Source: Streptomyces sp. CB01635 (GTDB taxonomy: Bacteria > Actinomycetota > Actinomycetes > Streptomycetales > Streptomycetaceae). Taken from it: a stretch of 64,000 bases of DNA. The translations under genes were made by a program, and so were the position numbers. Location: contig NZ_NNBL01000016.1 in the NCBI RefSeq assembly GCF_002803065.1, positions 1 to 64,000 on the forward strand, written 5' to 3'. The notes beneath the pieces were generated by a model. The model ran no database searches. It was not told where the DNA came from and saw only the letters and a list, made by a program, of their open reading frames with translations. The number at the start of each line of letters is the position of its first letter. Within the stretch, counting starts at the first letter, position 1. Positions 51,954 through 60,366 of the stretch are shown piece by piece.

Positions 51954-52804
51954 GGGGTGGGGTCCTCCGAGGACGGTCGGGGTGGTGCGGTGTGCAGAAC
52001 AGCTTCGATCGGCAGGTGGTCGCTGGGGAAGCGGCCGCTGGGCGCGAAGGTGTGGGCGTGTGCCGAGCGGACCCGGACGCCTCGCGAGACGAGAATCCAG
52101 TCGATGCGCTCGCCGTCAGGGACCGGGGGCAAGTAGTCGTGGAAGGTGCCCAGGTCCGGGCCGCGTTCCTCGGCCGCGTCCCAGGCGTCCACGAGTCCCG
52201 CGTCGGCGAGTAGGCGGATGTACGGCGAACTGTCCGGTCCCGCGGGGGTGTTGAAGTCGCCGGTGACGACGGTCGGGATGTCGGGTGCGAGCGTGCTCAG
52301 CCGCTCGGCGAGCAGGGCCGCGGAGCGTTCGCGGGCGCGGGCGCTCGCATGGTCGAAGTGGGTGTTGGCGGCGTACAGCTCGCCACCCGTGGCCAGGTCG
52401 CGGAAGTGGACCCAGGTGACCATGCGGGGGCAGCCGCCGCCCCAGGTGTTGGAGGCCGGGATGTCCGGTGTGCCGGAGAGCCAGAAGTGACCGTGTGTCA
52501 GGGGGGCCAGGCGCCGGCGGTCGTAGAAGATGGCCATGAACTCGCCGTCGTCACCGCCCTCCCGCCCCTCTCCGATCCAGCCGTAGTCGTCACCGTACTC
52601 GCCCAAGGCGGCCTCGACATCGTGCACTTGGTGCCGCAGGCCTTCCTGGGTGCCGATGAGGTGAGGACGTTGACGGCGCAGTAGCTCGGCGACCGTCTGT
52701 CTGCGCTCGGGCCAGGTGTGGGGCGGGTTGTCCCAGTGGACCTGCAGATTGAAACTCATGACGTGCAGTCCGCCCCCGGCCGTCGGAATCCCGAGGTCGG
52801 CCAT
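51950..52804 (-). CDS. Endonuclease/exonuclease/phosphatase (EEP)-fold hydrolase
   Basis: This 284-residue EEP protein has all active-site blocks: SFNLQVHWDNPP (Asn), IGTQEGL (Glu), AANTHFDHASARAR (His), VVTGDFNTPAGPD (Asp/Asn), ERIDWILVS and FPSDHLPIEAV (Asp-His). Such bacterial proteins hydrolyse phosphodiesters or phosphomonoesters; in sugar loci they may act on phosphorylated or nucleotide-linked saccharides. TGGAGG lies before the ATG at 52804. It is first in the operon with GH13 and divergent from GH3. Confidence 0.9.
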   Translation of the reverse strand: MADLGIPTAGGGLHVMSFNLQVHWDNPPHTWPERRQTVAELLRRQRPHLIGTQEGLRHQVHDVEAALGEYGDDYGWIGEGREGGDDGEFMAIFYDRRRLAPLTHGHFWLSGTPDIPASNTWGGGCPRMVTWVHFRDLATGGELYAANTHFDHASARARERSAALLAERLSTLAPDIPTVVTGDFNTPAGPDSSPYIRLLADAGLVDAWDAAEERGPDLGTFHDYLPPVPDGERIDWILVSRGVRVRSAHAHTFAPSGRFPSDHLPIEAVLHTAPPRPSSEDPTP

Positions 52805-52822
52805 CAGAAACCTCCACCCACT

Positions 52823-52849
52823 TGTATGCGCTTCCTGAATGCGCTTACA
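52823..52849. promoter_or_regulatory. Tandem LacI-type operators between the EEP/GH13 and GH3 genes (sites B1 and B2)
   Basis: TGTATGCGCTTCCT (52823-52836) and TGAATGCGCTTACA (52836-52849) have centres 13 bp apart, the same spacing and order as at the ABC operon. They lie in the divergent promoter region. Confidence 0.75.
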
Positions 52850-52910
52850 TGACTGGCGCACACGTTAACTTCGCATGGGCGATGCGGCAATAGAGCGGTG
52901 AGGGGCTCGC

Positions 52911-55067
52911 ATGCTTCGAGGATATGAGGACCAGGTCAAGGGGCTTCTCGACCAGATGACCACCGCGGAGAAACTGGGTCAGCTGCAACAGCTGACCTGG
53001 ACCGGTGACACGGGTCCCGGCGGCGGCCAGACCGCGCACATCGAGGCGGCGGCGCGCGCCGGTCTGCTCGGCTCGGTGCTCAACATCCATGGTGCGGCGC
53101 ACACCAACGCCCTGCAGCGGATGGCCGTCGAGGAGTCCCGGCTCGGCATCCCGCTCCTCTTCGGCCTCGACGTCATCCACGGCTTCTGGACCACGTTCCC
53201 GATCCCGCTGGCCCAGGCGGCCTCCTTCGACCCGGAGGTGGCCCGCCGCGACGCCGAGGTGTCGGCAGCGGAGACCCGCTCGAACGGTGTGCGCTGGACG
53301 TTCTCGCCGATGATGGACGTCACCCATGAGCCGCGCTGGGGCCGCATCGCGGAGGGCTGCGGCGAGGATCCGTACGTCAACGCCGCCTTTGCGGTGGCCA
53401 AGGTCCGCGGCTACCAAGGTTCCGACGGCGGCGGCGAGTTGGCGGACGGGGAGCGCATCGCGGCGTGCGCCAAGCACTTCGTCGCCTACGGCGGAGCGGA
53501 GGGCGGCCGCGACTACAACACGGTCGATGTCTCCGAGCAGCGGCTGCGCAACCACTATCTGCCGCCCTTCAAGGCCGCCGTAGACGCGGGCGTGGCCACG
53601 GTGATGGCCGCGTTCAACACGGTCGCGGGGGTACCGGCGCACGGCAATCCGCACACGATGAACGCGATCCTCAAGGAGGAGTGGGGCTTCGACGGCTTCG
53701 TCGTGAGCGACTACACGGGTGTCGAAGAACTCATCGCGCACGGCTTCGCCGAGGACGGTGCCGACGCGGCACGCCTCGCCTTCAACGCCGGGCTCGACAT
53801 GGAGATGGTCTCCACCAACGTGACCGAGCACGGCGAGCAGCTCGTGGCCGACGGCCTGATCGGCGAGACCCGCCTCGACGACGCGGTCACGCGCATCCTG
53901 CGCCTCAAGTTCGCCCTCGGCCTGTTCGACCAGCCGTACACCGACGAGCCCGCCGAGATCACCGGTCCGACGCCGGCCGCACGGGAAGCGGCGCGAGCCG
54001 CCGGCGCCCGGTCGATGGTGCTGCTCAAGAACGACGACGGTCTTCTCCCCCTGGAGCGCACCACACCCTCGATCGCGGTCGTCGGCCCGCTCGCGAGCTC
54101 CACGGACCTGCACGGCACTTGGGCCGGTCCCGGCGGCTTCCACCTTCCGTCCGTGAGCATCGTGGACGCGGTGCGCACGGCGGCGCCCGACGCCCGCATC
54201 ATCCACGCCGATGACGACATCACGGCCGCGGTCGCCGCGGCGCAGGAGGCCGAAATAACGGTCGTCGTGGTCGGCGAACCCCCCGCGCTCAGCGGCGAGG
54301 CGTCCGTGCGCAGCGACATCGGACTGCCCTCCGGGCAGGAGGAGCTGATCGCCGCCGTCGCCGCGACCGGCAAGCCGTACGCCGTGGTGCTCCTGAACGG
54401 CAGGCCCCTGACGATCGGCGACTGGCTGGACACCGCGCCCGCGGTCCTTGAGGCCTGGCACCCGGGCATCGAGGCGGGGCACGCCGTGGCGGACGTGCTG
54501 TTCGGCACGGTCAACCCCGGCGGCAAGCTGCCCGTGTCGTTCCCACGGGCGGTGGGCCAGATTCCGGTCTACTACAACCACGAGAACACCGGCCGCCCCG
54601 CCCATGTCCTGGGCGCCGACCCGAAGTTCGTCTCGAAGTACCTGGACCTCGAAGAGACCCCGCAGCTGCCGTTCGGGCACGGCCTGAGCTACACGACGTT
54701 CACCACCGGCGCCCCGGAGCTGCGGCGTGCCGAGATCACCCGCGATGAGCTGGCGGCGGGCGAGACGCTCGAGGTCACGGTGACGGTCACCAACACCGGC
54801 GACTGCGTCGGCGACGAGGTGGTCCAGCTCTACATCCACGACGTCGCGGCGAGCATCGCCCAGCCGGTGCGCCGGCTGCGCGGCTTCGAGCGGGTGACGC
54901 TGGAGCCGGGCGGGAGCACAACGGTCCGCTTCCGGCTCGGCGCCGATGACCTCGGCTTCTGGACGAACGACCCGGCAGGGACGTACGTCGTGGAGCGCGG
55001 CCGCGTCGACGTCTACGCGGGGACGAGCTCAACGGCAGAGGCACGCTGCACGCTGCACATTCTCTGA
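52911..55067 (+). CDS. GH3 beta-glucosidase (BglX type)
   Basis: This 718-residue enzyme has an N-terminal barrel with LFGLDVIHGFWTTFPIPLAQ, EGCGEDPYVNAAFAVAKVRG, AACAKHFVAYGGAEGGRDYN and the nucleophile Asp267 in GFDGFVVSDYTGV. The alpha/beta sandwich domain follows (RSMVLLKNDDGLLPL), then a C-terminal FN3-like domain (LEVTVTVTNTGDCVGDEVVQ). It removes terminal beta-linked glucose or xylose from oligosaccharides. There is no signal peptide. GAGGGG precedes the ATG at 52911. It is divergent from EEP/GH13 across the tandem operators. Confidence 0.95.
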   Translation: MLRGYEDQVKGLLDQMTTAEKLGQLQQLTWTGDTGPGGGQTAHIEAAARAGLLGSVLNIHGAAHTNALQRMAVEESRLGIPLLFGLDVIHGFWTTFPIPLAQAASFDPEVARRDAEVSAAETRSNGVRWTFSPMMDVTHEPRWGRIAEGCGEDPYVNAAFAVAKVRGYQGSDGGGELADGERIAACAKHFVAYGGAEGGRDYNTVDVSEQRLRNHYLPPFKAAVDAGVATVMAAFNTVAGVPAHGNPHTMNAILKEEWGFDGFVVSDYTGVEELIAHGFAEDGADAARLAFNAGLDMEMVSTNVTEHGEQLVADGLIGETRLDDAVTRILRLKFALGLFDQPYTDEPAEITGPTPAAREAARAAGARSMVLLKNDDGLLPLERTTPSIAVVGPLASSTDLHGTWAGPGGFHLPSVSIVDAVRTAAPDARIIHADDDITAAVAAAQEAEITVVVVGEPPALSGEASVRSDIGLPSGQEELIAAVAATGKPYAVVLLNGRPLTIGDWLDTAPAVLEAWHPGIEAGHAVADVLFGTVNPGGKLPVSFPRAVGQIPVYYNHENTGRPAHVLGADPKFVSKYLDLEETPQLPFGHGLSYTTFTTGAPELRRAEITRDELAAGETLEVTVTVTNTGDCVGDEVVQLYIHDVAASIAQPVRRLRGFERVTLEPGGSTTVRFRLGADDLGFWTNDPAGTYVVERGRVDVYAGTSSTAEARCTLHIL

Positions 55068-55153
55068 CGGACAGTACGGTCTTCCGGCCGACGCCGTGGC
55101 CGACTTCTCGTGGTTGGTCACGGACCTGGACATGTGATGCTTTTCTCGGCTGG

Positions 55154-56383
55154 TCAGCGGGCTTCGAGGCCGGACACCGCGGCGGCCATGCGGTCCACCG
55201 CTTCGCGAAGGATCGCCGAAGAGGTGGCGTAGTTGATCCGTACGAACCCGGCGCCCCCGCTGCCGAACGCGTGCCCTGAGCTCAACGCGACCCGCGCCTG
55301 GTCGAGGAACAGCTGGGCGGGGCCGGCGATGTCGCTGACCACCGGAGTGGCGGTGGTCGGCGACGTCGTATGGAGGCCGAGGGTGCGGCAGTCGAGCCAG
55401 GCGAGATAGGTGGCCTCCGGCCACATCAGGGCGAGCCCGGGAAGTCGCTCGGCGATGAGGTCGGCGAGCAGCGCCCGGTTGGTGTCGAGGCCACGCAGCA
55501 GCGCGTCCAGCCAGGGCCGTCCCTCCTCGAAGGCGGCGGTGTGGGCGAGGATGCCGACGTGGCTGGGTCCATGGCTTACCTCCTCCGGAAGCCGGTGCAG
55601 GTCGTCGACCGCGTTCGGTCCGGCTACCAGGAGTGCCGCCTTCAGACCGGCGAGATTCCAGGCCTTCGACGCGGAGTGCAGGGCGAACGCGTCCTCGGCG
55701 CCGGGGAGAGTCAGGTAGGGGACGAACTCGGCGCCGGGCAGGACCAAGGGCGCGTGAATCTCGTCCGAGACGACTCGCACTCCGAAGGACCTGGCCAGAG
55801 CAGCGACCGCGATGAGTTCGTTCCTGGTGTGCACGGTTCCGGTGGGGTTGTGGGGGTTGGCCAGCAGCAGCACGGTCCGTGCGGAGACGCGCTGGGCCGA
55901 GGCGAACGCCACCCGGAGCGTCTCCATGTCGAGTCGGCCGTCGGGTCCGAGCGGCGCTTCGATCACTCTCCTGTCGGCGTGGGTGACGAAGGCGTAGAAC
56001 GGCGGGTAGACGGGCGGGCACACCACCACGGCGTCGCCCGAAGACGTGATCAGCCGCAGCGCCTCGACGATGCCCATCATCACGTCGGGGACGATCGCGG
56101 TCTGCTCGGCCTCGAGGCCCCGCCAGTCCCAGCGGTCCGCGGCGAACGACTGGAGGGCACGGGCGTAGGCACGGCCGCTGGGATAGCCGGTGTCGCCGGC
56201 GGCGATGGCCTCGTGCAGCCTGGCCGCGACCGGCTCGGCGAGCGGCACGTCCATCTCGGCCACCCAGAGGGGCAGTACGTCGGCCGGAAAGGTGGTCCAC
56301 TTCATGCTGGTCCGGGCCCGCAGCTGGTCGATCGTCAACTGTTCGAGCGGGTTCATGATCGACGGATCCGTGTCGGATGGCAT
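55154..56383 (-). CDS. MalY/PatB-type pyridoxal-phosphate aminotransferase or C-S lyase
   Basis: This 409-residue fold-type I PLP enzyme has LPLWVAEMDVPLAEPVAARL (the typical MalY/PatB opening), LLLANPHNPTGTVHTRNELI, SDEIHAPLV with the PLP-ring aspartate, and the Schiff-base lysine in ALHSASKAWNLAGLKAA. MalY/PatB proteins cleave cystathionine or cysteine conjugates and can act as regulators. Starts at 56383 and 56356 are both possible. It converges on GH3 and is not obviously linked to the sugar locus. Confidence 0.9.
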   Translation of the reverse strand: MPSDTDPSIMNPLEQLTIDQLRARTSMKWTTFPADVLPLWVAEMDVPLAEPVAARLHEAIAAGDTGYPSGRAYARALQSFAADRWDWRGLEAEQTAIVPDVMMGIVEALRLITSSGDAVVVCPPVYPPFYAFVTHADRRVIEAPLGPDGRLDMETLRVAFASAQRVSARTVLLLANPHNPTGTVHTRNELIAVAALARSFGVRVVSDEIHAPLVLPGAEFVPYLTLPGAEDAFALHSASKAWNLAGLKAALLVAGPNAVDDLHRLPEEVSHGPSHVGILAHTAAFEEGRPWLDALLRGLDTNRALLADLIAERLPGLALMWPEATYLAWLDCRTLGLHTTSPTTATPVVSDIAGPAQLFLDQARVALSSGHAFGSGGAGFVRINYATSSAILREAVDRMAAAVSGLEAR

Positions 56384-56525
56384 GGTCGCGATGCTAGCCA
56401 CGACCCGAGGTCGGGTCGATGACGGCGCGGTGTCCACGGATGTGGCCCCACTGGGCTTCCCCATGGGCAGTGGTGCAGGAGCGGGAGGCCTTGTCAGCCC
56501 TACGTCGGATCCGAGCCGTCCGCCT

Positions 56526-56818
56526 TTACGACGCCTCCCGGTCGGCGTGCCGTCGGCCGATCAGGTGCAGGTCGGTGTCCGTCCGGCGAGAGCCTCCGCG
56601 GCGGCCTGCCCGCCGTCTCCTTGGACGACGGCGCCGGGAATGCCGAACTCGACCAGGACCGGGGCCGTCTCCAGGGGCAGTGCGGGTGCGTCGGGTGGGG
56701 TGACGCGCAGGGCGCGGCGGGCGGCGGCCGGTCCGAGCTCCCGGTCCGGCTGCGCGATGGCAGCGGTGTTGGCGAGGTCCCGTTGCCAGGCGGTGAAGTC
56801 TCCGGGCGTGCCAGGAAC
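56526..56818 (-). pseudogene. Coding-like remnant downstream of the decarboxylase D subunit
   Basis: One minus-strand frame with no start codon reads PGDFTAWQRDLANTAAIAQP and VLVEFGIPGAVVQGDGGQAA with GC-rich third positions. It needs a frameshift to continue into TDLHLIGRRHADREAS and a TAA at 56526. It looks like the tail of a decayed gene in the decarboxylase operon. I cannot name the family. Confidence 0.4.
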
Positions 56819-56819
56819 G

Positions 56820-57059
56820 TCACTTCAGCAGTGGCGGCACCGCAGGCACCTCGATCGCGTTCTCGATGTCCGACTCCGTCAGCTTGAAGGTGTCGGGGTA
56901 GGCGTCGCGCTGGGTGCGGCGGGCGGGTTCGATGGTGCGCCAGGTGTAGAGGCAGCGGCCGCACTGGACCACGTCCCACACGCCCGGGACGGGGGACGTG
57001 GCAAGCAGGGAGATCTCCGCAAAGGCGCAGCGAGGGCATTCAACAGGCATGTGGTTCAA
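56820..57059 (-). CDS. vdcD: Non-oxidative hydroxyarylic acid decarboxylase, small D subunit (VdcD-like)
   Basis: This 79-residue zinc-ribbon-like protein has CPRCAF near the N-terminus, CGRCLYTWR in the middle and the diagnostic C-terminal tail DIENAIEVPAVPPL shared by VdcD/YclD-type subunits. It is needed with the UbiD-type C subunit for vanillate/4-hydroxybenzoate decarboxylase activity. I prefer the TTG at 57059 because AAAGGA lies 8 bp before it; the ATG at 57050 is the alternative but has poor spacing. It follows UbiD by 32 bp. Confidence 0.85.
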   Translation of the reverse strand: MNHMPVECPRCAFAEISLLATSPVPGVWDVVQCGRCLYTWRTIEPARRTQRDAYPDTFKLTESDIENAIEVPAVPPLLK

Positions 57060-57091
57060 GGGAGTTGTCCTTTCGGCGAGGATCGGTGGGG

Positions 57092-58519
57092 TCAGCCGCG
57101 GGCCGCGATGAGGCGCTGCAGGCGAGCGGCCCACTCGGCGGTCTCGGGCAGGTCCTTGGCCGGAGTGGAGAAGTTGCCGCGGATGTCCGGGGCGACCGGC
57201 GTCGTCGCATCGATGATCATCTTGCTGCTGATGCCGGCGGGCTGCGCGGCGGGCGCGAGTTCCAGGACCGACAGGTTGGGAATGACGACGACGTCGTCCT
57301 TCGGGTTGACCTTGGCGGACATGGCCCACATGACCTGCGGCAGGTTGAACGGGTCGACGTCCTCGTCGACGAGGATCACCTGGGCCACGTAGCCGAGCCC
57401 GTGCGGCGTCGTCATGGCACGCATGCCGACGGCCTTGGCGAAGCCGCCGTACCGCTTGGCCGTGGAGATGATCACCATCAGGCCGTGTGTGTACATGGCG
57501 TTGACGGCCTGCACCTCGGGGAACTCGGCGCGCAGCTGCTTGAGCAGCGGCACGCACGTGTTGGGGCCGACGAGGTAGTCGCACTCCGTCCACGGCATGC
57601 CGAGGTAGAGCGACTCGAAAACCGGGTTCGTGCGGTACGAGACGCGGTCCACGCGAATGACGGGCATCCGGCGGCCCCCCGAGTAGTGACCGGTGAACTC
57701 GCCGAAGGGGCCCTCTATCTGGCGCTTGCGGGACTCGATGACGCCCTCGATGACGACCTCGCTCCCCCAGGGCACGTCGAAGCCGGTGAGCGGCGCGGTG
57801 GCGATCGGCGCGGGCGCGCCGCGCAGGGCGCCCGCCATCTCGTACTCGCTCTGGTCGTACGCCATCGGCATCCCGGCCACGATCGCCATCACGGGATCGT
57901 TGCCGAGGGTGATGGCGATGGGCAGGTCCTCACCCTTCTCCTCGGCCTTGCGCAGGTGCTGGGCCACGTCGTGCATGGGCACGGGCTGGAAGGCGAGCCG
58001 GTTGGTGCCGATGACCTGGATGCGGTACGTACCGACGTTCTGCTTGCCGAAGTCGTCCGGGTCATCCGGGTCACGGGAGACGACGGCGGCCTTGTCGAGA
58101 TAGAAGCCGCCGTCTCCGTCGTTGAGGCGGAAGAGGGGAAGCACCGAGAACAGGTCGACGTCCTCGCCCTCCTGGGTGTTCTCGCGCCAGGGGGCGTCCT
58201 CGCGGCGCTCTGGCGCGACGGGGAAGGCGTCCCAGCGCCGCGCGAACTCCTCCACCTGCTCCTTGACCGGCGTGTTCTTCGGCAACCCGAGCGCGAGCGC
58301 GTGGTTGGCCCACGAGCCGTGCACGTTCATGGCGATCCGGGCGTCTGTGAAGCCCTTGACGTTGTCGAAGTGGAGGGCGGGGGCGTTCTCGCCGATGCGG
58401 CCCGTCGCGTTGGCGGCGGCCGCGAGATCCGGCTCGGGCAGCACCTCGTCGGTGATGCGCAGCAGCTGCCCCTCCTTCTCCAAGGTGTCGAGGAAGCTGC
58501 GCAAGTCGTCGTAGGCCAT
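57092..58519 (-). CDS. vdcC: UbiD-family non-oxidative (vanillate/4-hydroxybenzoate-type) decarboxylase, C subunit
   Basis: This 475-residue prenylated-FMN-dependent decarboxylase has the conserved region IEGPFGEFTGHYSGGRRMPV carrying the catalytic glutamates, the earlier IAITLGNDPVMAIVAGMPMA, and the HGLMVIISTAKRYGGFAKAV stretch of the vanillate/phenylphosphate-decarboxylase branch. It removes CO2 from a para-hydroxybenzoate such as vanillate, giving guaiacol, using the cofactor made by the UbiX partner next door. AAAGGA lies 8 bp before the ATG at 58519. It is the middle gene of a UbiX-UbiD-D operon. Confidence 0.92.
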   Translation of the reverse strand: MAYDDLRSFLDTLEKEGQLLRITDEVLPEPDLAAAANATGRIGENAPALHFDNVKGFTDARIAMNVHGSWANHALALGLPKNTPVKEQVEEFARRWDAFPVAPERREDAPWRENTQEGEDVDLFSVLPLFRLNDGDGGFYLDKAAVVSRDPDDPDDFGKQNVGTYRIQVIGTNRLAFQPVPMHDVAQHLRKAEEKGEDLPIAITLGNDPVMAIVAGMPMAYDQSEYEMAGALRGAPAPIATAPLTGFDVPWGSEVVIEGVIESRKRQIEGPFGEFTGHYSGGRRMPVIRVDRVSYRTNPVFESLYLGMPWTECDYLVGPNTCVPLLKQLRAEFPEVQAVNAMYTHGLMVIISTAKRYGGFAKAVGMRAMTTPHGLGYVAQVILVDEDVDPFNLPQVMWAMSAKVNPKDDVVVIPNLSVLELAPAAQPAGISSKMIIDATTPVAPDIRGNFSTPAKDLPETAEWAARLQRLIAARG

Positions 58520-58547
58520 GGTGAATTCCTTTACGGGGCAGGGGACT

Positions 58548-59150
58548 TCAGGCGGCGTCGCCGAAGGATCGGGAAGCGGCGCGGGCGGCGCGCATCCCGG
58601 CCCAGCGCCGGGCGGCGGGCGCGGGCAGGTCGAACTGGTCGAGGATGCGGGCCACCACGTGGTCGACGATGTCGTCGACGGTCTGCGGGTTGTTGTAGAA
58701 GGCGGGCATGGGCGGCACCAGTTGCACGCCCATGCGGGCGAGTTCGAGCATGTTCTGGAGGTGGATCTCGTTCAGCGGTGTCTCGCGCGGGACGAGGACG
58801 AGCCTGCGTCGCTCCTTGAGAACCACGTCGGCGGCCCGGGCGACGAGCCCTTCGGCGTATCCGGTCCTGATCCCGGCGAGGGTCTTCATGGAGCACGGCA
58901 CAATCACCATGCCGTCGGTGCGGAACGACCCGGAGGAGATGGTGGCGCCCTGGTCCTCGGGATGATGCGTGACGTCCGCGAGGGCGGACACCTCGGCCAC
59001 GGACAGGCCCGTCTCCAGCTCGATGGTGGTGCGCGCCCAGCGGGACAGCACGAGGTGCGTCTCCACGCCCGGCAGCTCGCGCAGATTCTCCAGCAGACGG
59101 ACACCGAACGGGGCACCCGTCGCCCCGGTCATTCCCACGACCAACCGCAT
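58548..59150 (-). CDS. vdcB: UbiX-type flavin prenyltransferase, B subunit
   Basis: This 200-residue enzyme prenylates FMN to make the UbiD cofactor. Family landmarks are RLVVGMTGATGAPFGVRLLE (FMN-binding GxTGAxG), SGSFRTDGMVIVPCSMKTLA and RLVLVPRETPLNEIHLQNML. AGGTGG precedes the ATG at 59150. It is the first gene of the decarboxylase operon, 28 bp before UbiD and divergent from an AraC-type regulator. Confidence 0.95.
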   Translation of the reverse strand: MRLVVGMTGATGAPFGVRLLENLRELPGVETHLVLSRWARTTIELETGLSVAEVSALADVTHHPEDQGATISSGSFRTDGMVIVPCSMKTLAGIRTGYAEGLVARAADVVLKERRRLVLVPRETPLNEIHLQNMLELARMGVQLVPPMPAFYNNPQTVDDIVDHVVARILDQFDLPAPAARRWAGMRAARAASRSFGDAA

Positions 59151-59234
59151 TGGACCACCTCAAACACGTCGCTGACCTGTGCTTTCACGCTACTGAGCGA
59201 TCTGGACGCGGCAGCGGTACCCTCGGGACCATCG

Positions 59235-60119
59235 ATGGGGAAAAACGGACACCCTGCAGGGCGCCCCGACGTCAGGGACCTGGAGTACACCCCGGCCGTG
59301 GGCGCACCGGCCGGAGTCGAGGTGATGGAACTCGCCGACCTGCTCGAACGCTCGCGGCGCCACGGCAACGACCCGTACGCGCCCCTGCGCCCCGCCTTCC
59401 ACCAGCTGATCGGCGCCCGTGAACGGCCGCTGCGCATGTGGGTCGACTTCGTCGAACACGAGCTGAGGCCCGGGTCGTGGCTGTGGATCCGGCCGGGGCA
59501 GGTGCAGCGGTTCGGCCCCGACCTGGTGGCGGCGGACGGGGTGATCGTGCTGTTCCAGCCCGGCTTCCTGCCGCCGGCGACCGTTTCGGCGGCACACATG
59601 GATCCGCCGTACGAACAGCGCCCGTCGGTCCTCGATGGCTCGGACGCGGAAGGCGTTCGCCGGGCGCTCGACCATCTCGTCTACGAGTACGGGGCGATGG
59701 CCTCGCTCCCCCTCCAGGCACATACCGAGGTGCTCCGCGCGCTGGTGTCCGTGCTCGTGGTGCGGCTCGCGCAGGCGCGCGGCCCGGCGCCGCGGCCGAC
59801 CACCGCGTCGGAGACGTTCCGTCGCTTTCACGCGGCCGTCGAGCGGGACCACGCGGTGACGCGGCGCGTCGAGGACTACGCGGCGGCGCTCGGCTACAGC
59901 ACGCGCACGCTGACCCGGGCCACGCTCGCCGCGACGGGACGCACGGCCAAGCAGTACGTCGACGACCGGGTCCTTCTGGAGGCCAAGCGCCTGTTGCAGC
60001 ACAGCGGCCTGACAGCGAAGAAGGTCACCGTCCGGCTCGGGTTCACGGACGCGAGCGACTTCACGAAGTTCTTCCGGCTGCGGACGGGCATGACGCCGGG
60101 AGCGTTCCGCGGAACGTAA
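59235..60119 (+). CDS. AraC-family regulator, likely of the decarboxylase operon
   Basis: This 294-residue protein has a cupin-like N-terminal half (PLRMWVDFVEHELRPGSWLW, IRPGQVQRFG, DGVIVLFQPGFLPP) and an AraC HTH pair at the C-terminus (ALGYSTRTLTRATLAATGRT, then VRLGFTDASDFTKFFRLRTG). The N-terminal cupin is where aromatic acids are commonly sensed in this family. It is divergent from vdcB with only 84 bp between starts, so it probably controls that operon. The ATG at 59235 follows CGGGA; the longer frame is antisense to vdcB. Confidence 0.88.
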   Translation: MGKNGHPAGRPDVRDLEYTPAVGAPAGVEVMELADLLERSRRHGNDPYAPLRPAFHQLIGARERPLRMWVDFVEHELRPGSWLWIRPGQVQRFGPDLVAADGVIVLFQPGFLPPATVSAAHMDPPYEQRPSVLDGSDAEGVRRALDHLVYEYGAMASLPLQAHTEVLRALVSVLVVRLAQARGPAPRPTTASETFRRFHAAVERDHAVTRRVEDYAAALGYSTRTLTRATLAATGRTAKQYVDDRVLLEAKRLLQHSGLTAKKVTVRLGFTDASDFTKFFRLRTGMTPGAFRGT

Positions 60120-60120
60120 C

Positions 60121-60153
60121 CCCGGCGGACGCGTACGCGAGGCGCTCGCCGGG
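60121..60153 (+). terminator. Weak hairpin after the AraC-type gene
   Basis: CCCGGCG (60121-60127) pairs with CGCCGGG (60147-60153) across a 19-nt loop directly after the stop codon. Confidence 0.35.
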
Positions 60154-60218
60154 ACGGCTCCCGCTCCAGAGGCAGCGCGCGAACCCGGAGAACGACACAG
60201 ATCACATCCGCCGCCCCC

Positions 60219-60247
60219 TTGACCCCCGACGTTCAAACCGGTTTAGT
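60219..60247 (+). promoter_or_regulatory. Promoter of the second LacI gene
   Basis: TTGACC (60219-60224), a 17-bp spacer and TTTAGT (60242-60247) form a plausible sigma-70-type promoter. The first AAACCGGTTT operator overlaps its -10 element. Confidence 0.55.
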
Positions 60248-60276
60248 CGGCCTCGTTCAGCGACTCAAACCGGTTT
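60235..60276. promoter_or_regulatory. Twin AAACCGGTTT LacI-type operators
   Basis: The perfect 10-bp palindrome AAACCGGTTT occurs at 60235-60244 and 60267-60276, centres 32 bp apart (three helical turns). Both lie within 132 bp before the LacI start. Such CCGG-centred palindromes are typical of LacI-family operators. Confidence 0.75.
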
Positions 60277-60366
60277 AAGGACTGGTTGCGGACCAGCGTC
60301 CCGTGTCAGCTGGACGGTTCGTCGCGCTCCGGCTCGTCCAAGGCCGCACCCAGGGAGTCCAGCACC

